This document shows, in pieces, positions 9,384 to 18,846 of a stretch of 64,000 bases of DNA. The DNA comes from CAZICM01 sp964537685 (lineage in GTDB: Bacteria > Myxococcota_A > Polyangia > Polyangiales > Polyangiaceae). A program made the position numbers and the translations under genes. Below the pieces are notes generated by a model. That model was given only the letters and a program-made list of their open reading frames with translations, had not been told where the DNA came from and made no database searches. The first letter of the stretch is position 1; every line of letters starts with the position of its first letter. Location: assembly GCA_964537685.1 (NCBI GenBank), contig CAZICM010000017.1, forward strand, positions 111,768 through 175,767. Reading direction: 5' to 3'.

Positions 9384-11204
9384 ATGGCATCAAAGCCCCC
9401 CACGGAATTCCCCTCCGGCTTGGGCGAGCAGTTCCGCCGCAATATTTGGCTCTACGGCAGCGGCGCTCTTTTGCTCCTCGCCCAGCAATTGATGATGGCC
9501 AAACGCGACTTCCTCGTAAAAGCGGCGGTCGACTCGGCCGATCAAGGTCTGCGCGACGCGGCAATCTCGGCCGCTTTATGGATGTTCGCTGTGAGCATCG
9601 GCGCCGCTGTCGTGCGCGTGCTCTCGCGCGTGACCATGTTCACCGGAGGCCGCAACGTCGAATACGAGCTGCGCGCTGTTTTGCTTGCGCGCCTTCACAA
9701 ACTCGGCCCGGCCTTCTTCCGCAAAATGCCGACCGGCGAAATTATGAGCCGCGCCACAAATGATCTCACGCAAGTCCGGCTCTTGCTCGGCTTTGGCGTG
9801 ATGAACATCGTCAGTTCTCTCTTTGCCCTCGTAAGCGCGCTCTACGTGATGATCCGCAACTCGGGGCGTTTAACGCTGGCCGCGCTGATCATCCTGCCTC
9901 TGCTGCTTCTGGTAACGCGCTCGTTCTCTGGAAAGCTCTTTTCACGCACGCGGGAAAACCAAGAGGCGATCGGACGAATGAGCGACCGAGTACTGGCCAG
10001 CCTCGCAGGCGTCCGCGTCGTGCGCTCCTTCGCGCTCGAAGCGACGGAACTCGCGGCGTTTGAACGGGTGAACAAAGAGTATCTCGACAAGAGCCTTGCC
10101 CTCGCGAAACTCCGGGGATCGATGGGCCCGATGATGGGCGCCATCAGCGCGGCCGGTGTGCTCATTGTCTTTTGGTACGGCGGATATTTGGTCTTGAGCG
10201 GCCAGATGAGCAAAGGCGATTTCGTATCGTTCTGGATGGCGCTCGGCCGTCTGACCTGGCCTCTGTTGGCCCTGGGTTTTGTTACCGCGATCGTCCAGCG
10301 GGGACGCGCCGGATACAGCCGGATCAAAGCCATTTTTGATGCTGTTCCGGATATTCAGAGCGGCCCGCTGCCTGCTCCTAAACAAATCGCCGGAGCCCTC
10401 GAAGTCAAAGACCTCACCTTCAAACATGGTGAGCGCAAGGTGCTCGACGGCGTGAGTTTTGGCGTGCCAGCGGGAACGTCGCTGGCCATCGTTGGCCGCA
10501 CAGGTTCAGGCAAGAGCACCATTGCAACGCTCTTGGCCAGACTTATGCCAACGCCTCCCAAATCCGTCTTCCTCGACGGCGCCGATATATGCGATCTGCC
10601 CGTGGAAACCGTGCGGGCAAATATTGGCTACGCCCAGCAGGACGCCTTTCTCTTTTCCACAACGGTCGCCCGCAACATCGGTTTTTCGCTCGACGATCCC
10701 GATGCGCCCGAAGGCATTTCGAAGATTCAGCACGCGGCGAAGGAAGCCTTTGTTTTATCGGAAATCCAAGGCTTGCCCGATGGTTTTGACACCGTGGTCG
10801 GAGAGCGGGGCGTCCAGCTCTCAGGCGGCCAGCGCCAGCGCGTTGCCCTCGCCCGCGCGCTTATGCGCGAACCGCCGATTCTTGTTCTCGACGATCCAAT
10901 GTCTGCGGTCGATGCCAAAACAGAAACGGCGATCTTGGACGCGATCGCCAGGCAAGCCGATGAAAGAACCGTGATTCTTATCACTCACCGCGTCGCAGCC
11001 GCGCGCCGCTGCGATTCGATCGTTGTGCTCGATCATGGCCGGGTCGCCGAACAGGGCACCCATGAAGAGCTGTGCAAAAACGGCGGGCTCTACGCTTCTT
11101 TCGCCGAAGAACAAAGGCTTGAAGCCGATCTCGACGCCTTCGATATCAGCGGCGTCCACAGCGTTGAACCCGAAGCGGCCGCGGCCAAGGTGAGCGCCGA
11201 ATGA
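9384..11204 (+). CDS. ABC exporter half-transporter with degenerate catalytic base (heterodimer subunit A)
   Basis: 606-aa type IV ABC exporter subunit in the inner membrane: six hydrophobic helices (residues ~20-310) fused to a nucleotide-binding domain (~335-575). Walker A is GRTGSGKST, the signature is a canonical LSGGQRQ, and the switch His is in ITHR. Walker B reads ILVLDDPMSAVD, so Asp replaces the catalytic Glu. This pattern marks the degenerate-site partner of heterodimeric exporters such as TM287/288, LmrCD or MdlAB. It overlaps the next gene by ATGA, so the two subunits are coupled. Substrate (drug, lipid or peptide) cannot be told from sequence. Confidence 0.9.
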   Translation: MASKPPTEFPSGLGEQFRRNIWLYGSGALLLLAQQLMMAKRDFLVKAAVDSADQGLRDAAISAALWMFAVSIGAAVVRVLSRVTMFTGGRNVEYELRAVLLARLHKLGPAFFRKMPTGEIMSRATNDLTQVRLLLGFGVMNIVSSLFALVSALYVMIRNSGRLTLAALIILPLLLLVTRSFSGKLFSRTRENQEAIGRMSDRVLASLAGVRVVRSFALEATELAAFERVNKEYLDKSLALAKLRGSMGPMMGAISAAGVLIVFWYGGYLVLSGQMSKGDFVSFWMALGRLTWPLLALGFVTAIVQRGRAGYSRIKAIFDAVPDIQSGPLPAPKQIAGALEVKDLTFKHGERKVLDGVSFGVPAGTSLAIVGRTGSGKSTIATLLARLMPTPPKSVFLDGADICDLPVETVRANIGYAQQDAFLFSTTVARNIGFSLDDPDAPEGISKIQHAAKEAFVLSEIQGLPDGFDTVVGERGVQLSGGQRQRVALARALMREPPILVLDDPMSAVDAKTETAILDAIARQADERTVILITHRVAAARRCDSIVVLDHGRVAEQGTHEELCKNGGLYASFAEEQRLEADLDAFDISGVHSVEPEAAAAKVSAE

Positions 11205-13081
11205 GCCAGGAACAAGCCAAGGACACGGCCGTAAAAAACAAAGCGGCCAAAGCGTCGAACGCCCAAAAAGCCCTCGATAAATTTCACGAGGATACGGCGC
11301 TCAAAGAGACCTACGACATCAAAAACCTCGCGCTTTTATGGCCTTTTGTTAAGCCGCACGCGCGATTTTTGTTTGCGTCGATGGGCATTCTTTTGCTGAA
11401 CGCAAGCTTCGCCCTGTCCAAACCTCTGGTGATGCGATGGGCGCTGAATGCGCTCGATCAGCCCAACGCGGGCACGGCTCTCTTTCGCGCAGGGCTTGTG
11501 CTGACCACGGTGCTTCTGACCGAGCAGGCCCTGGCCTTCCCGCAAGTGTATTTCATGCAGCTTGCGGGCGCGCGGGCGATGGCCGATCTGCGCAGCCATG
11601 TCTTCCGCTTCCTTCATACACGAAGGCTCGCCTTCTTCGATCGCACGCCTGTGGGCCGCCTCGTCACCCGCGTCACCAACGACGTCGATGCCATCGGCGA
11701 AATGTTCGCTTCAGGCGCGCTTAATGCCATCGGCGACCTCGTGCGGCTCATCGGCATCGTCACGATCATGCTCAACCTCGACTGGCATATGTCGGTCTTC
11801 GCCTTTATCGCACTGCCGCCGGTAGCCCTGGGCGTGAACTGGACCCGCAAGCGCATGCGCGAAGTTTTCCGCGAAGTGCGGGCCAAAACGTCGCGGATGA
11901 ACTCGTACTTAAACGAGCAGGTCTCCGGCATGGCCGTGGTTCAGGCGTATGCGCGCGAAGAGCGGGCCGGCGAGGAATTCGATGAGATCAACAGAGCCTA
12001 CCGCGAGGCCAACAACCGCTCGATTTCGCTCGATGCAGCCTTGGATGCGGCCATTGAAATGGTCAGCTCCATCTGCATCGCGGCTGTGCTTTGGTACGCG
12101 GGCGGGCGGACCATTTCCGACCGGGTGAGCTTTGGAACGCTGTTCGCCTTCGTTGCGTACATCGAGATGTTCTTCGTTCCGATCCGCGATTTGTCATCGC
12201 GCTACACGCTGCTGCAATCGGCGATGGCAGGCGCGGAGCGGGTATTCGAGCTTCTCGAAAACAAAGATGAAGACGCTCCAATGGCGGAGGACACGAGCCC
12301 CGCGTTGAATACCCGGCCGGCCCAGGCTTCAGATTTCGCGCTGGAACTCGATCATGTGCATTTCGAATACAAGCCGGGCGTGCCGATTCTGTTCGATGTG
12401 AGCATGACGGCGAAACCCGGCGAAAAGATCGCGCTGGTCGGCGCGACGGGCGCGGGCAAGAGCACGGTGGCCTCGCTTCTATTGCGGCTCTACGACGTAA
12501 AGCAGGGCCAGGTGCGTATCCGCGGGCGCGATGCGCGCTCGATTCCCCGCGATGAATTGAGGCGCCTCTTCGCCGTCGTGCCCCAGGACGTATTTTTATT
12601 TCCCGGCACCGTCGAAACGAATATCGCCGCGGGCGAGGCCGAGCCCGATCACGATCGAGTGGTCCGCGCATTAGAATTAATTGACGCCCGGGAATTGTTT
12701 GAGAAGCGCGAAGGGGGACTCAATGCTCCTGTATTGGAGCGCGGAAGCAATTTCTCGGCGGGAGAGCGCCAACTCATTGCATTTGCAAGAGCACTCTATC
12801 GAGATCCTCCCTTTTTAATCTTGGATGAAGCGACGGCCAATGTGGATAGCGACACAGAAGCAAGACTCCAGCGGGCCGTCAGTGGAGCGATGAAGGATCG
12901 AACGGCGATTATTATCGCACATCGGCTATCCACCATCCGAGCGGTAGATAGAATTGTCGTGTTTCATAAAGGGCGCGTCGTCGAGCAAGGAACCCATGAA
13001 GCCTTGCTGGCGCTGGATGGAGTATACGCAAAACTCTATCGCTTGCAGTTTTCAAAAGAAGAAGCGAGCGCGGCGGAATAG
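11201..13081 (+). CDS. ABC exporter half-transporter with canonical catalytic Glu (heterodimer subunit B)
   Basis: 626-aa partner of the preceding gene. A ~45-residue charged cytoplasmic N-terminus precedes six transmembrane helices and a nucleotide-binding domain. Walker A is GATGAGKST, Walker B is FLILDEATANVD with the catalytic Glu present, and the switch His is in IIAHRLST. The signature is FSAGERQ rather than LSGGQ. In the heterodimer one composite site (this Walker B with subunit A's LSGGQ) is fully canonical. The other (subunit A's Asp with FSAGE) is doubly degenerate, as expected for asymmetric exporters. The ATG overlaps the stop of subunit A by four bases. Confidence 0.9.
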   Translation: MSQEQAKDTAVKNKAAKASNAQKALDKFHEDTALKETYDIKNLALLWPFVKPHARFLFASMGILLLNASFALSKPLVMRWALNALDQPNAGTALFRAGLVLTTVLLTEQALAFPQVYFMQLAGARAMADLRSHVFRFLHTRRLAFFDRTPVGRLVTRVTNDVDAIGEMFASGALNAIGDLVRLIGIVTIMLNLDWHMSVFAFIALPPVALGVNWTRKRMREVFREVRAKTSRMNSYLNEQVSGMAVVQAYAREERAGEEFDEINRAYREANNRSISLDAALDAAIEMVSSICIAAVLWYAGGRTISDRVSFGTLFAFVAYIEMFFVPIRDLSSRYTLLQSAMAGAERVFELLENKDEDAPMAEDTSPALNTRPAQASDFALELDHVHFEYKPGVPILFDVSMTAKPGEKIALVGATGAGKSTVASLLLRLYDVKQGQVRIRGRDARSIPRDELRRLFAVVPQDVFLFPGTVETNIAAGEAEPDHDRVVRALELIDARELFEKREGGLNAPVLERGSNFSAGERQLIAFARALYRDPPFLILDEATANVDSDTEARLQRAVSGAMKDRTAIIIAHRLSTIRAVDRIVVFHKGRVVEQGTHEALLALDGVYAKLYRLQFSKEEASAAE

Positions 13082-13093
13082 CGCAAAATATCC

Positions 13094-14266
13094 TTATTCG
13101 ATCGTCGAATTGCTCACCTGGGGATCTCCCTTTGCGATCACAAAAATCCCAGGAAACCCGGACGTCTCAAAACCTTCGCTCGGATTCTGGCTCAAGAAGG
13201 AATCTTGAATAATCAAGCTCCCTGACTTATCGTTGCTCACAAAGAAAATCGCGCCCCCGCCTTCCTTGGCGCTGTTGTTGGTCATCTTCACGCCGCACAA
13301 AGTAAGGGTAAAGGTATTGCCATCGTTGTAGATGGCTCCGCCGCTTCCGCCGCCTGGAGTTCCTTGCTGCGCCGGATTTGCTCCATAGCCAATCGCTTGA
13401 TTATGCGAGAATAGACTGTTGATGACCGTGTACGAAACCCCGATGCTGCTCAGCGCCCCACCGTTGGAACCCACATTCCCCAGACCTTCTTTGCCTCCAA
13501 AGGTGCTGTTCACCACATACACAGGTAAATCTTGGTATTGATCAAAGACCCGAATCGCTCCACCACCCACATCGGGCCCGACATCGTCGCATACGTTGTT
13601 AAAAAAGCGCGAATTGATGACCTTAAAGCGGCCACCGCGAACAAAAATCGCTCCACCGCCGTCGTCCAGTCCTTTGGCATTGCCATCAATAAAAGTTAGA
13701 TTTTGAACCGTAAGTTGAGGCGTTTCTTGATTGTTGCACATCGGTGTTGTCCACACCAAGTCAGGATCACAGGTATTCTGATATAATATCCTGACTTTTC
13801 CCCCACCGCTTAGGGTCACTTTGCCCCCACCGTCAATCACGACCTTCGGCCCTTTATCATTAAAGATCTTCGCCGTCTCGTCCAGCGTAATCGTGATGGG
13901 ATCGGGGCCGCAATTAAAGGTAATGACCCCACTCTGCGCCACGGCGTCGACAAAAGCCTTGGATGTACAGCTCTGAGGCGTACCGTCTCCGACGACATGA
14001 TCGGGATTGGAAACATCTTCCAATTGAGCTTCAGCGGGCACCGTGCATTTCCCATCGGGATTGCCCGCCGCAGGACCATTATCGGGATTGGTATTGGGAT
14101 TACCGCCCGTCCCGCTTCCGCTGCTACTGCCGCTTCCGCTTCCGCTGCTCGATCCGCTGTTGGCCGCGTTCCCTGTACCCCCACCTCCATCCGAATCCCC
14201 GCATGCAACTGCAATCACCGAGAACCCAAGACCAAAAACCACCAAAAGAGGCATTGAACGGCGCAT
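13094..14266 (-). CDS. Lipoprotein with right-handed beta-helix domain
   Basis: 390-aa predicted surface lipoprotein. ATG 14266 is preferred because GAGGT lies about 7 nt upstream and because it yields a lipoprotein signal peptide with lipobox VIAVAC. The mature protein has a Gly/Ser/Asn-rich linker (repeated GSGSGS-type sequence, residues ~25-65). The rest looks like a parallel beta-helix of the polymorphic outer-membrane/pectate-lyase-like type, with motifs such as LTVQNLTFIDGNAKGLDDGG, GGAIFV, VINSRFFNN and GGAIYNDGN. No catalytic residues are evident. It is convergent with the ABC operon, 12 bases away. Probable surface adhesin or structural role (inference). Confidence 0.75.
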   Translation of the reverse strand: MRRSMPLLVVFGLGFSVIAVACGDSDGGGGTGNAANSGSSSGSGSGSSSGSGTGGNPNTNPDNGPAAGNPDGKCTVPAEAQLEDVSNPDHVVGDGTPQSCTSKAFVDAVAQSGVITFNCGPDPITITLDETAKIFNDKGPKVVIDGGGKVTLSGGGKVRILYQNTCDPDLVWTTPMCNNQETPQLTVQNLTFIDGNAKGLDDGGGAIFVRGGRFKVINSRFFNNVCDDVGPDVGGGAIRVFDQYQDLPVYVVNSTFGGKEGLGNVGSNGGALSSIGVSYTVINSLFSHNQAIGYGANPAQQGTPGGGSGGAIYNDGNTFTLTLCGVKMTNNSAKEGGGAIFFVSNDKSGSLIIQDSFLSQNPSEGFETSGFPGIFVIAKGDPQVSNSTIE

Positions 14267-14420
14267 GATGTTCACCTCGGCGCATCCATCTGCTGATTTA
14301 CATTAACCGACAACGAAACACGATTATCATGGCCTCAAAGCCCGGTTGCAAGAAAATAAAACGATGCCCTAAACGCAGTGCATCGCACAATCTGACTTGC
14401 AGCGCATTCGTTTATTGGGT

Positions 14421-15263
14421 ATGGCACCACGGCTTGAACACTTCGCAATCCCCGGACTGTTCCTGACAATGGATGAACCGATTTATCTCCCGCTGAAGAG
14501 CGCCAAGCGTTTTGCGTGGCCAGTACCCGAACTTTGGCATAGCCCTTCCCTGGCCGAGGACGATTTGCGGGGCTATTACCGATTTCGGCGCTTATTTATG
14601 GATCTAAAGCCTCATATCGACCCACAGGACGATTGGAACGGTTTTGCCAAATGGATGAGAAAAGCCGAGTTTTCATGGCTCGGACGGAATTCCGATGGAC
14701 GTCTCCGCGGTGTGATGAGCTTCAATATTGAATATCGGGTGCATGAAGGCCAAGGCGTTTCTCTGCTCTGGGGCGAGTATGGCTATTCCCTGCCGGAAGC
14801 AAGAAAGTCCAAAGGGTTGGCCACCGCCGTGCTCACCGCCTTGGCGTTGAGTGCGGCCCGCCATCCCTTCACACCGGTTTATTTGGTGGGAACAGCCTAT
14901 TTGCCGAGTTTTATTGCACTCGGACAGCTCTTTGATGCCAACTGGATTTACGAGGATCCGGCCATGTCCCCCTGGGAGCAAAGCCTTTGGCGCAGTCTTG
15001 CCCAGGCGACTTCAGGCTTCGACCCCGAGAAAAAAGTGATTTGCATGGGTACAATTCCCCGCAATCCCCGCGTTACGCCGCCAACCAACCCCAAGCGTCT
15101 TTCAACCTGGAATATCTATAAGGCTCATAATCCCAACTGGACCCAAGGATATGCCTGTTTCTATATGGGCCGGCTCCAGCCATCTTTGGCTAAAAACGCC
15201 GCGCTATGGTTTAGAGATCGCTTGTCTGACGCGCTAAAACACGCGGGTAAGAGCTATTCCTAG
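14421..15263 (+). CDS. Conserved hypothetical protein, GNAT acetyltransferase-like
   Basis: 280-aa soluble protein. I do not recognise a named family. The middle resembles a GNAT fold: strand FSWLGRNSDGRLRGVMSFNI, then EYGYSLPEARKSKGLATAVLTALALSAAR, where RKSKGLATAVL has the spacing of the GNAT acetyl-CoA-binding motif A (R/Q-x-x-G-x-G/A). An in-frame TTG at 14397 is possible and ATG 14469 is a further alternative. ATG 14421 is a compromise without a strong ribosome binding site. It is convergent with the next gene, the two stop codons being almost adjacent. Acetyltransferase activity is inference. Confidence 0.6.
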   Translation: MAPRLEHFAIPGLFLTMDEPIYLPLKSAKRFAWPVPELWHSPSLAEDDLRGYYRFRRLFMDLKPHIDPQDDWNGFAKWMRKAEFSWLGRNSDGRLRGVMSFNIEYRVHEGQGVSLLWGEYGYSLPEARKSKGLATAVLTALALSAARHPFTPVYLVGTAYLPSFIALGQLFDANWIYEDPAMSPWEQSLWRSLAQATSGFDPEKKVICMGTIPRNPRVTPPTNPKRLSTWNIYKAHNPNWTQGYACFYMGRLQPSLAKNAALWFRDRLSDALKHAGKSYS

Positions 15264-15264
15264 A

Positions 15265-16257
15265 CTACCCCACCAGGGCATCCGTAAAACTTCCGGCTTG
15301 AGCAATTAAGCCGGGCAATCCCCCTGTATGCACAAAGAGCACGCGCTCTCCCCTAAATGCCCCCTCTTCCACAAGATCCCATAATGCGCAAAATGCCTTG
15401 CCTGTGTACACGGGATCGAGCATAAGACCGCTTAGCTTGCCCACATCCACAATACGCCGCCTTTGCTCAGGCGTCGTCATTGCATAGGCCGGACCTTTGG
15501 CCCGATCGTCCACCACAAGCTCCGCCCTTCCCGTCAAACGCACATCCAGAAAACGGGCCTGTTCAATGATATCGTCAATGATACGCTCAAAGGTTGGAAT
15601 ATCGTCGCAAACGGCCATCGTTCTCACTTCCTCGGCCACCTCATAACGAGATGCCCCCAATGTGATTCCCGCCGCCGTTCCTCCAGACCCGCAGGCGTGC
15701 ACAATCACGTCAAATGGCCGTCCTCCCGCCAATCCCACATCCAACTGGCGCCTCACCTCCGCCATTGCTTGAACATATCCCAATGCCCCCAATCCATTCG
15801 AGCCGCCCTCCGGAATAATATAGGGCCTCGCCCCCCCTGCCGATAACTCTTGAGCCGCGAGCGCCATCAAATGATTGCGATCTTTGTATTGTTCCGGCGT
15901 AATCAAGCGGATCTCGGCTCCCGCCATCCGATCGAGAAGCACATTTCCCGATAACGGCAAGTGCGTTAAATCATTGGTCCGCAGCAACAAAAGCGAACGC
16001 AATCCCAACGATGCCGCGCATAACGCCGTGGCCCGCGCATGATTTGACTGAATGCCCCCACATGTGATGACCCAATCGCAGCCCGTATCCAGCGCATCCG
16101 CAAGCAAAAATTCAAGCTTTCGGATCTTATTGCCCGCCTCGGCGCCCGCGCTCATATCATCGCGCTTCACCCATAAATCAATCCCCATCGCTTGGGCCAA
16201 TCGCTTGGGCTGCTCGATGGGCGTAGGCAAATGAGCCAGACAAAGACGCCTTTGCAT
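15265..16257 (-). CDS. PLP-dependent D-cysteine desulfhydrase / ACC deaminase family enzyme
   Basis: 330-aa fold-type II PLP enzyme, a typical length. The PLP lysine is expected at Lys44 in AGNKIRKLEF, the hallmark of the ACC deaminase/D-cysteine desulfhydrase family. GGIQSNHARATA (substrate/PLP Asn and Ser), IPEGGSNGLGALGY and VHACGSGGTAAG (phosphate-binding loop) are all present. The likely reaction is conversion of D-cysteine to pyruvate, H2S and ammonia, or a related D-amino-acid elimination. ACC deaminase activity cannot be excluded by eye. The gene starts 6 bases after the stop of the biotin-carrier gene on the same strand, indicating one transcript. Confidence 0.85.
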   Translation of the reverse strand: MQRRLCLAHLPTPIEQPKRLAQAMGIDLWVKRDDMSAGAEAGNKIRKLEFLLADALDTGCDWVITCGGIQSNHARATALCAASLGLRSLLLLRTNDLTHLPLSGNVLLDRMAGAEIRLITPEQYKDRNHLMALAAQELSAGGARPYIIPEGGSNGLGALGYVQAMAEVRRQLDVGLAGGRPFDVIVHACGSGGTAAGITLGASRYEVAEEVRTMAVCDDIPTFERIIDDIIEQARFLDVRLTGRAELVVDDRAKGPAYAMTTPEQRRRIVDVGKLSGLMLDPVYTGKAFCALWDLVEEGAFRGERVLFVHTGGLPGLIAQAGSFTDALVG

Positions 16258-16263
16258 CGCTGT

Positions 16264-16770
16264 TTAGTCTCCAATCTCCACGAGTTTCTCGCCGCTTTCC
16301 ACCGTTGTGCCAGGTGTCACAAAGATCTTGCGCACAATGCCATCCCGCGGCGCCAGTATCTCGTTTTCCATTTTCATGGCCTCCACAACCACCATGGCAT
16401 GCCCAGCGGCCACTCTATCCCCCTCCCCCACCAAAACCTTTAGAATACGGCCATTCATCGGCGAAGTGACCAGTCCATCGCCCAGCGTGCTCTTCGCGGC
16501 CAGAGCGGCGCTCATCGCCCGCGTCCGATCGCTTTCGACATTCGCATAAAAGCGCAATCCTTTGGTAACGACACCAAATTGAGGCGGATTGCCTTCCAAA
16601 AGCATATCCACCACGCGGCCGTCAATTCGAAGGTTTACATAACCCTCAGCATCCAATATATCGGCCGGCACCCGCTGTCCATTGACTTCCACCTGAATTT
16701 CGCCCGTCGGCAAATGCGTGACATCGACGGGAACTTCTTCACCGGAAGGAAATGTAATGTGATAACGCAT
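16264..16770 (-). CDS. Biotin carboxyl carrier protein of an acyl-CoA carboxylase
   Basis: 168-aa protein. A ~95-residue N-terminal part of beta strands precedes a C-terminal biotinyl domain (~100-168). The biotin attachment site is EAMKMENE with Lys133, followed by GIVRKIFVTPGTTVESGEKLVEIG. Organisation is like the stand-alone BCCP of propionyl-CoA or methylcrotonyl-CoA-type carboxylases rather than AccB of fatty-acid synthesis, which lacks this N-terminal part. No carboxylase or carboxyltransferase subunit lies in the window. It sits between the outer-membrane barrel gene and the PLP enzyme gene in a minus-strand run. Confidence 0.85.
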   Translation of the reverse strand: MRYHITFPSGEEVPVDVTHLPTGEIQVEVNGQRVPADILDAEGYVNLRIDGRVVDMLLEGNPPQFGVVTKGLRFYANVESDRTRAMSAALAAKSTLGDGLVTSPMNGRILKVLVGEGDRVAAGHAMVVVEAMKMENEILAPRDGIVRKIFVTPGTTVESGEKLVEIGD

Positions 16771-16804
16771 CGTTTATTTCAATCTCAACAAATGGTCTTC
16801 CAAT

Positions 16805-18529
16805 TTAAAATTGAACACCCAGTTTTGAATTTACCAAAAACTGATTTTCAAGCCGCCGCCCGCTCCGGCCATCAAATGCATGGCCCGGAAAGAAAATACC
16901 CCCTTCAATTCCCGCCTCCAAAACGAGCGATTTGCTTACCGGCAGCCGCGCATCCGCGCCGATGTCCATTTCAATGCCTAAATCATGATTGCGATCATCA
17001 CCACCATCGTAATTCATAAAACTCCCCTGCACGGCAGTGCGATAGGGATCCACGACATCGGCCGTCGCTTGCGCAATCACCACGCCGCTTTTGAGATCGA
17101 CCCAGGGCGAGGGCCTCACAATAAAGGTCGGATTTATGTAAGTCGTCCCAAAAATTCCGCCGTTGGAAGGCAAAAAATCGATACCGGGCGCAGGCCGCCG
17201 CACCAGCGCTGGATCGCCGAGCAATGTCGCCGAACGGGCCGTTTTCCAGTGAAGCACTTGATCAAATAAAACCAATCCCACATTGTGATTGGGATCAAAT
17301 ACAAAACGTTTATTCACACCATCGAAGGGATTGGCATCGCCGGATGCGAAACCCCATTCAATTTGAGCAACAATACGACCAAATTGCTTTGGCCCTGGGT
17401 CGGCCACATGCACAACACCCACTTTTGCGGCAGCCCCAAACGAACGAATACGCTCGGGCTCCCGCTCCCGGCCATGCTGCACATTGGCTTCGTACACCGT
17501 TCGCAAAAACGTCGTCTCACCGGCAACAACGGCCGCTTCCATCTCACCGAATACATGCGAACGGGTACCTGGAATGGGCGCGTTAAACTTGCCCGTCACA
17601 TCCAACACCGATGCCCACAATCGATCGGTATAACCAGGCCCTCCATCCACGGCATTGGGCTGCGTCCTCGATTGCCTTCGCAGCGCGCCGTACACACCGA
17701 GCTCTGAGCGCTTGCCCTTCCACTGCGCCGCAACAACACCCTGCAATGCGAAATCGCCCTTATCCAATAGGTCGGCCGTATAGTCTTCAAAGACCACATC
17801 GCCGGCCACCGCGATCACGAGCGGAAAAGCGCGCCCCAACGGCTTCGATGCGAACAGCGCCCGCTCAACAAGCGCACCCCGCTGATAATCGCCGAAGAGC
17901 GATCGATGATCGCCGTCGTTGGCCACGATACCCATCCCCCAATACGACCCTTGCTGGCCCACGCGGAACACGCCAATCGGCGCATTCACTTCCAAATAAA
18001 GCCAGCGCGGATGCACTTCAAACCCTGCGTTTTCGCTGTAGGAATCCTTCGCAAGACCCACAAGCCGCGCCGCATCGCCGAAAACCATGCCCCGGGGAAG
18101 ATCGATTTGTCCCACGAGCGAAAGCTCGGTGCCGATTTGAAGCCGGGGATTGAAGCGGGCCCAGTGATACAAATACCTATTTTGACCGAGCATTGTGATC
18201 TGAGGCTCGGTGACGGGCGCGCTCATGCGCAGATCGCTGAACCCGCGGACGCGCAGTTGATACTCACCTTGGATGGTGAACAGCACGGTATTGGGCTTGG
18301 GCGAAGGCGGCGCAACGCGGCCCGAATCGAGCACGAGCCGCTCAGAAAAGCCGGGATTATGAGTCTTTCGCAGCTTGGCGAATCGCTGTTCTTCAGCGTC
18401 GGCGGGATGCGCAGGCGGCGGACTGGACACAGCAGGCGCACGCTCTGGCACTTGAGCGTCATCGGCCAAAGCCCGCGAAGAACACAGACAAATAGAAGCC
18501 GCGAACAGCGCGTTCGGCAGACGGAACAT
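16805..18529 (-). CDS. Large outer-membrane beta-barrel (porin-like) protein
   Basis: 574-aa secreted protein. ATG 18529 gives a signal peptide (MFRLPNALFAASICLCSSRALA) that the longer upstream frame would bury. The mature chain begins with a short Ala/Pro-rich segment and continues as alternating aromatic and polar beta strands (for example RYLYHWARFNPRLQIGTEL, GFEVHPRWLYLEVNAP, VGQQGSYWGMGI). It ends in NSKLGVQF with a terminal Phe, the classical signal for BAM-mediated barrel insertion. No known porin subfamily can be named. It is first in a probable operon with the BCCP and PLP genes. An AT-rich divergent region lies upstream. Confidence 0.72.
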   Translation of the reverse strand: MFRLPNALFAASICLCSSRALADDAQVPERAPAVSSPPPAHPADAEEQRFAKLRKTHNPGFSERLVLDSGRVAPPSPKPNTVLFTIQGEYQLRVRGFSDLRMSAPVTEPQITMLGQNRYLYHWARFNPRLQIGTELSLVGQIDLPRGMVFGDAARLVGLAKDSYSENAGFEVHPRWLYLEVNAPIGVFRVGQQGSYWGMGIVANDGDHRSLFGDYQRGALVERALFASKPLGRAFPLVIAVAGDVVFEDYTADLLDKGDFALQGVVAAQWKGKRSELGVYGALRRQSRTQPNAVDGGPGYTDRLWASVLDVTGKFNAPIPGTRSHVFGEMEAAVVAGETTFLRTVYEANVQHGREREPERIRSFGAAAKVGVVHVADPGPKQFGRIVAQIEWGFASGDANPFDGVNKRFVFDPNHNVGLVLFDQVLHWKTARSATLLGDPALVRRPAPGIDFLPSNGGIFGTTYINPTFIVRPSPWVDLKSGVVIAQATADVVDPYRTAVQGSFMNYDGGDDRNHDLGIEMDIGADARLPVSKSLVLEAGIEGGIFFPGHAFDGRSGRRLENQFLVNSKLGVQF

Positions 18530-18846
18530 GGTCAACGAAGTCTCGGCGTACAAAGGGTAAGCGCGTCGGTGCGCGAGCATAGGCGATGATTGGGCTTGCG
18601 CGCTATGTTCTGTCCGGGCATTGCTGGGCTCTATTCATAAAATGATTCGCTACTACGATAAAGATGCCATCTCAAGATTTTTATTTTATATCCGATTATT
18701 TTAATTTTATATCAAATTGTGAAGCAATTTGATCATTAATATCGATAAAAATAAATAAAACAATGACTGCGGCGCTGGAGATGGTTGACAGATGCAACCG
18801 AGTTGCGCTGAAATGCCGGGCAATAAGTCCAGAAAGGAAGCTCACG
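18530..18846. promoter_or_regulatory. AT-rich divergent control region with 9-bp inverted repeat
   Basis: These 317 bases separate the leftward barrel gene from the rightward amphi-Trp gene. Bases ~18640-18765 are strikingly A/T-rich compared with flanking genes. A perfect inverted repeat ATCAAATTG (18711-18719) and CAATTTGAT (18725-18733), spaced by 5 bases, lies in it. This could be a dimeric regulator's operator or a short RNA hairpin. No following T run is present. Confidence 0.4.
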
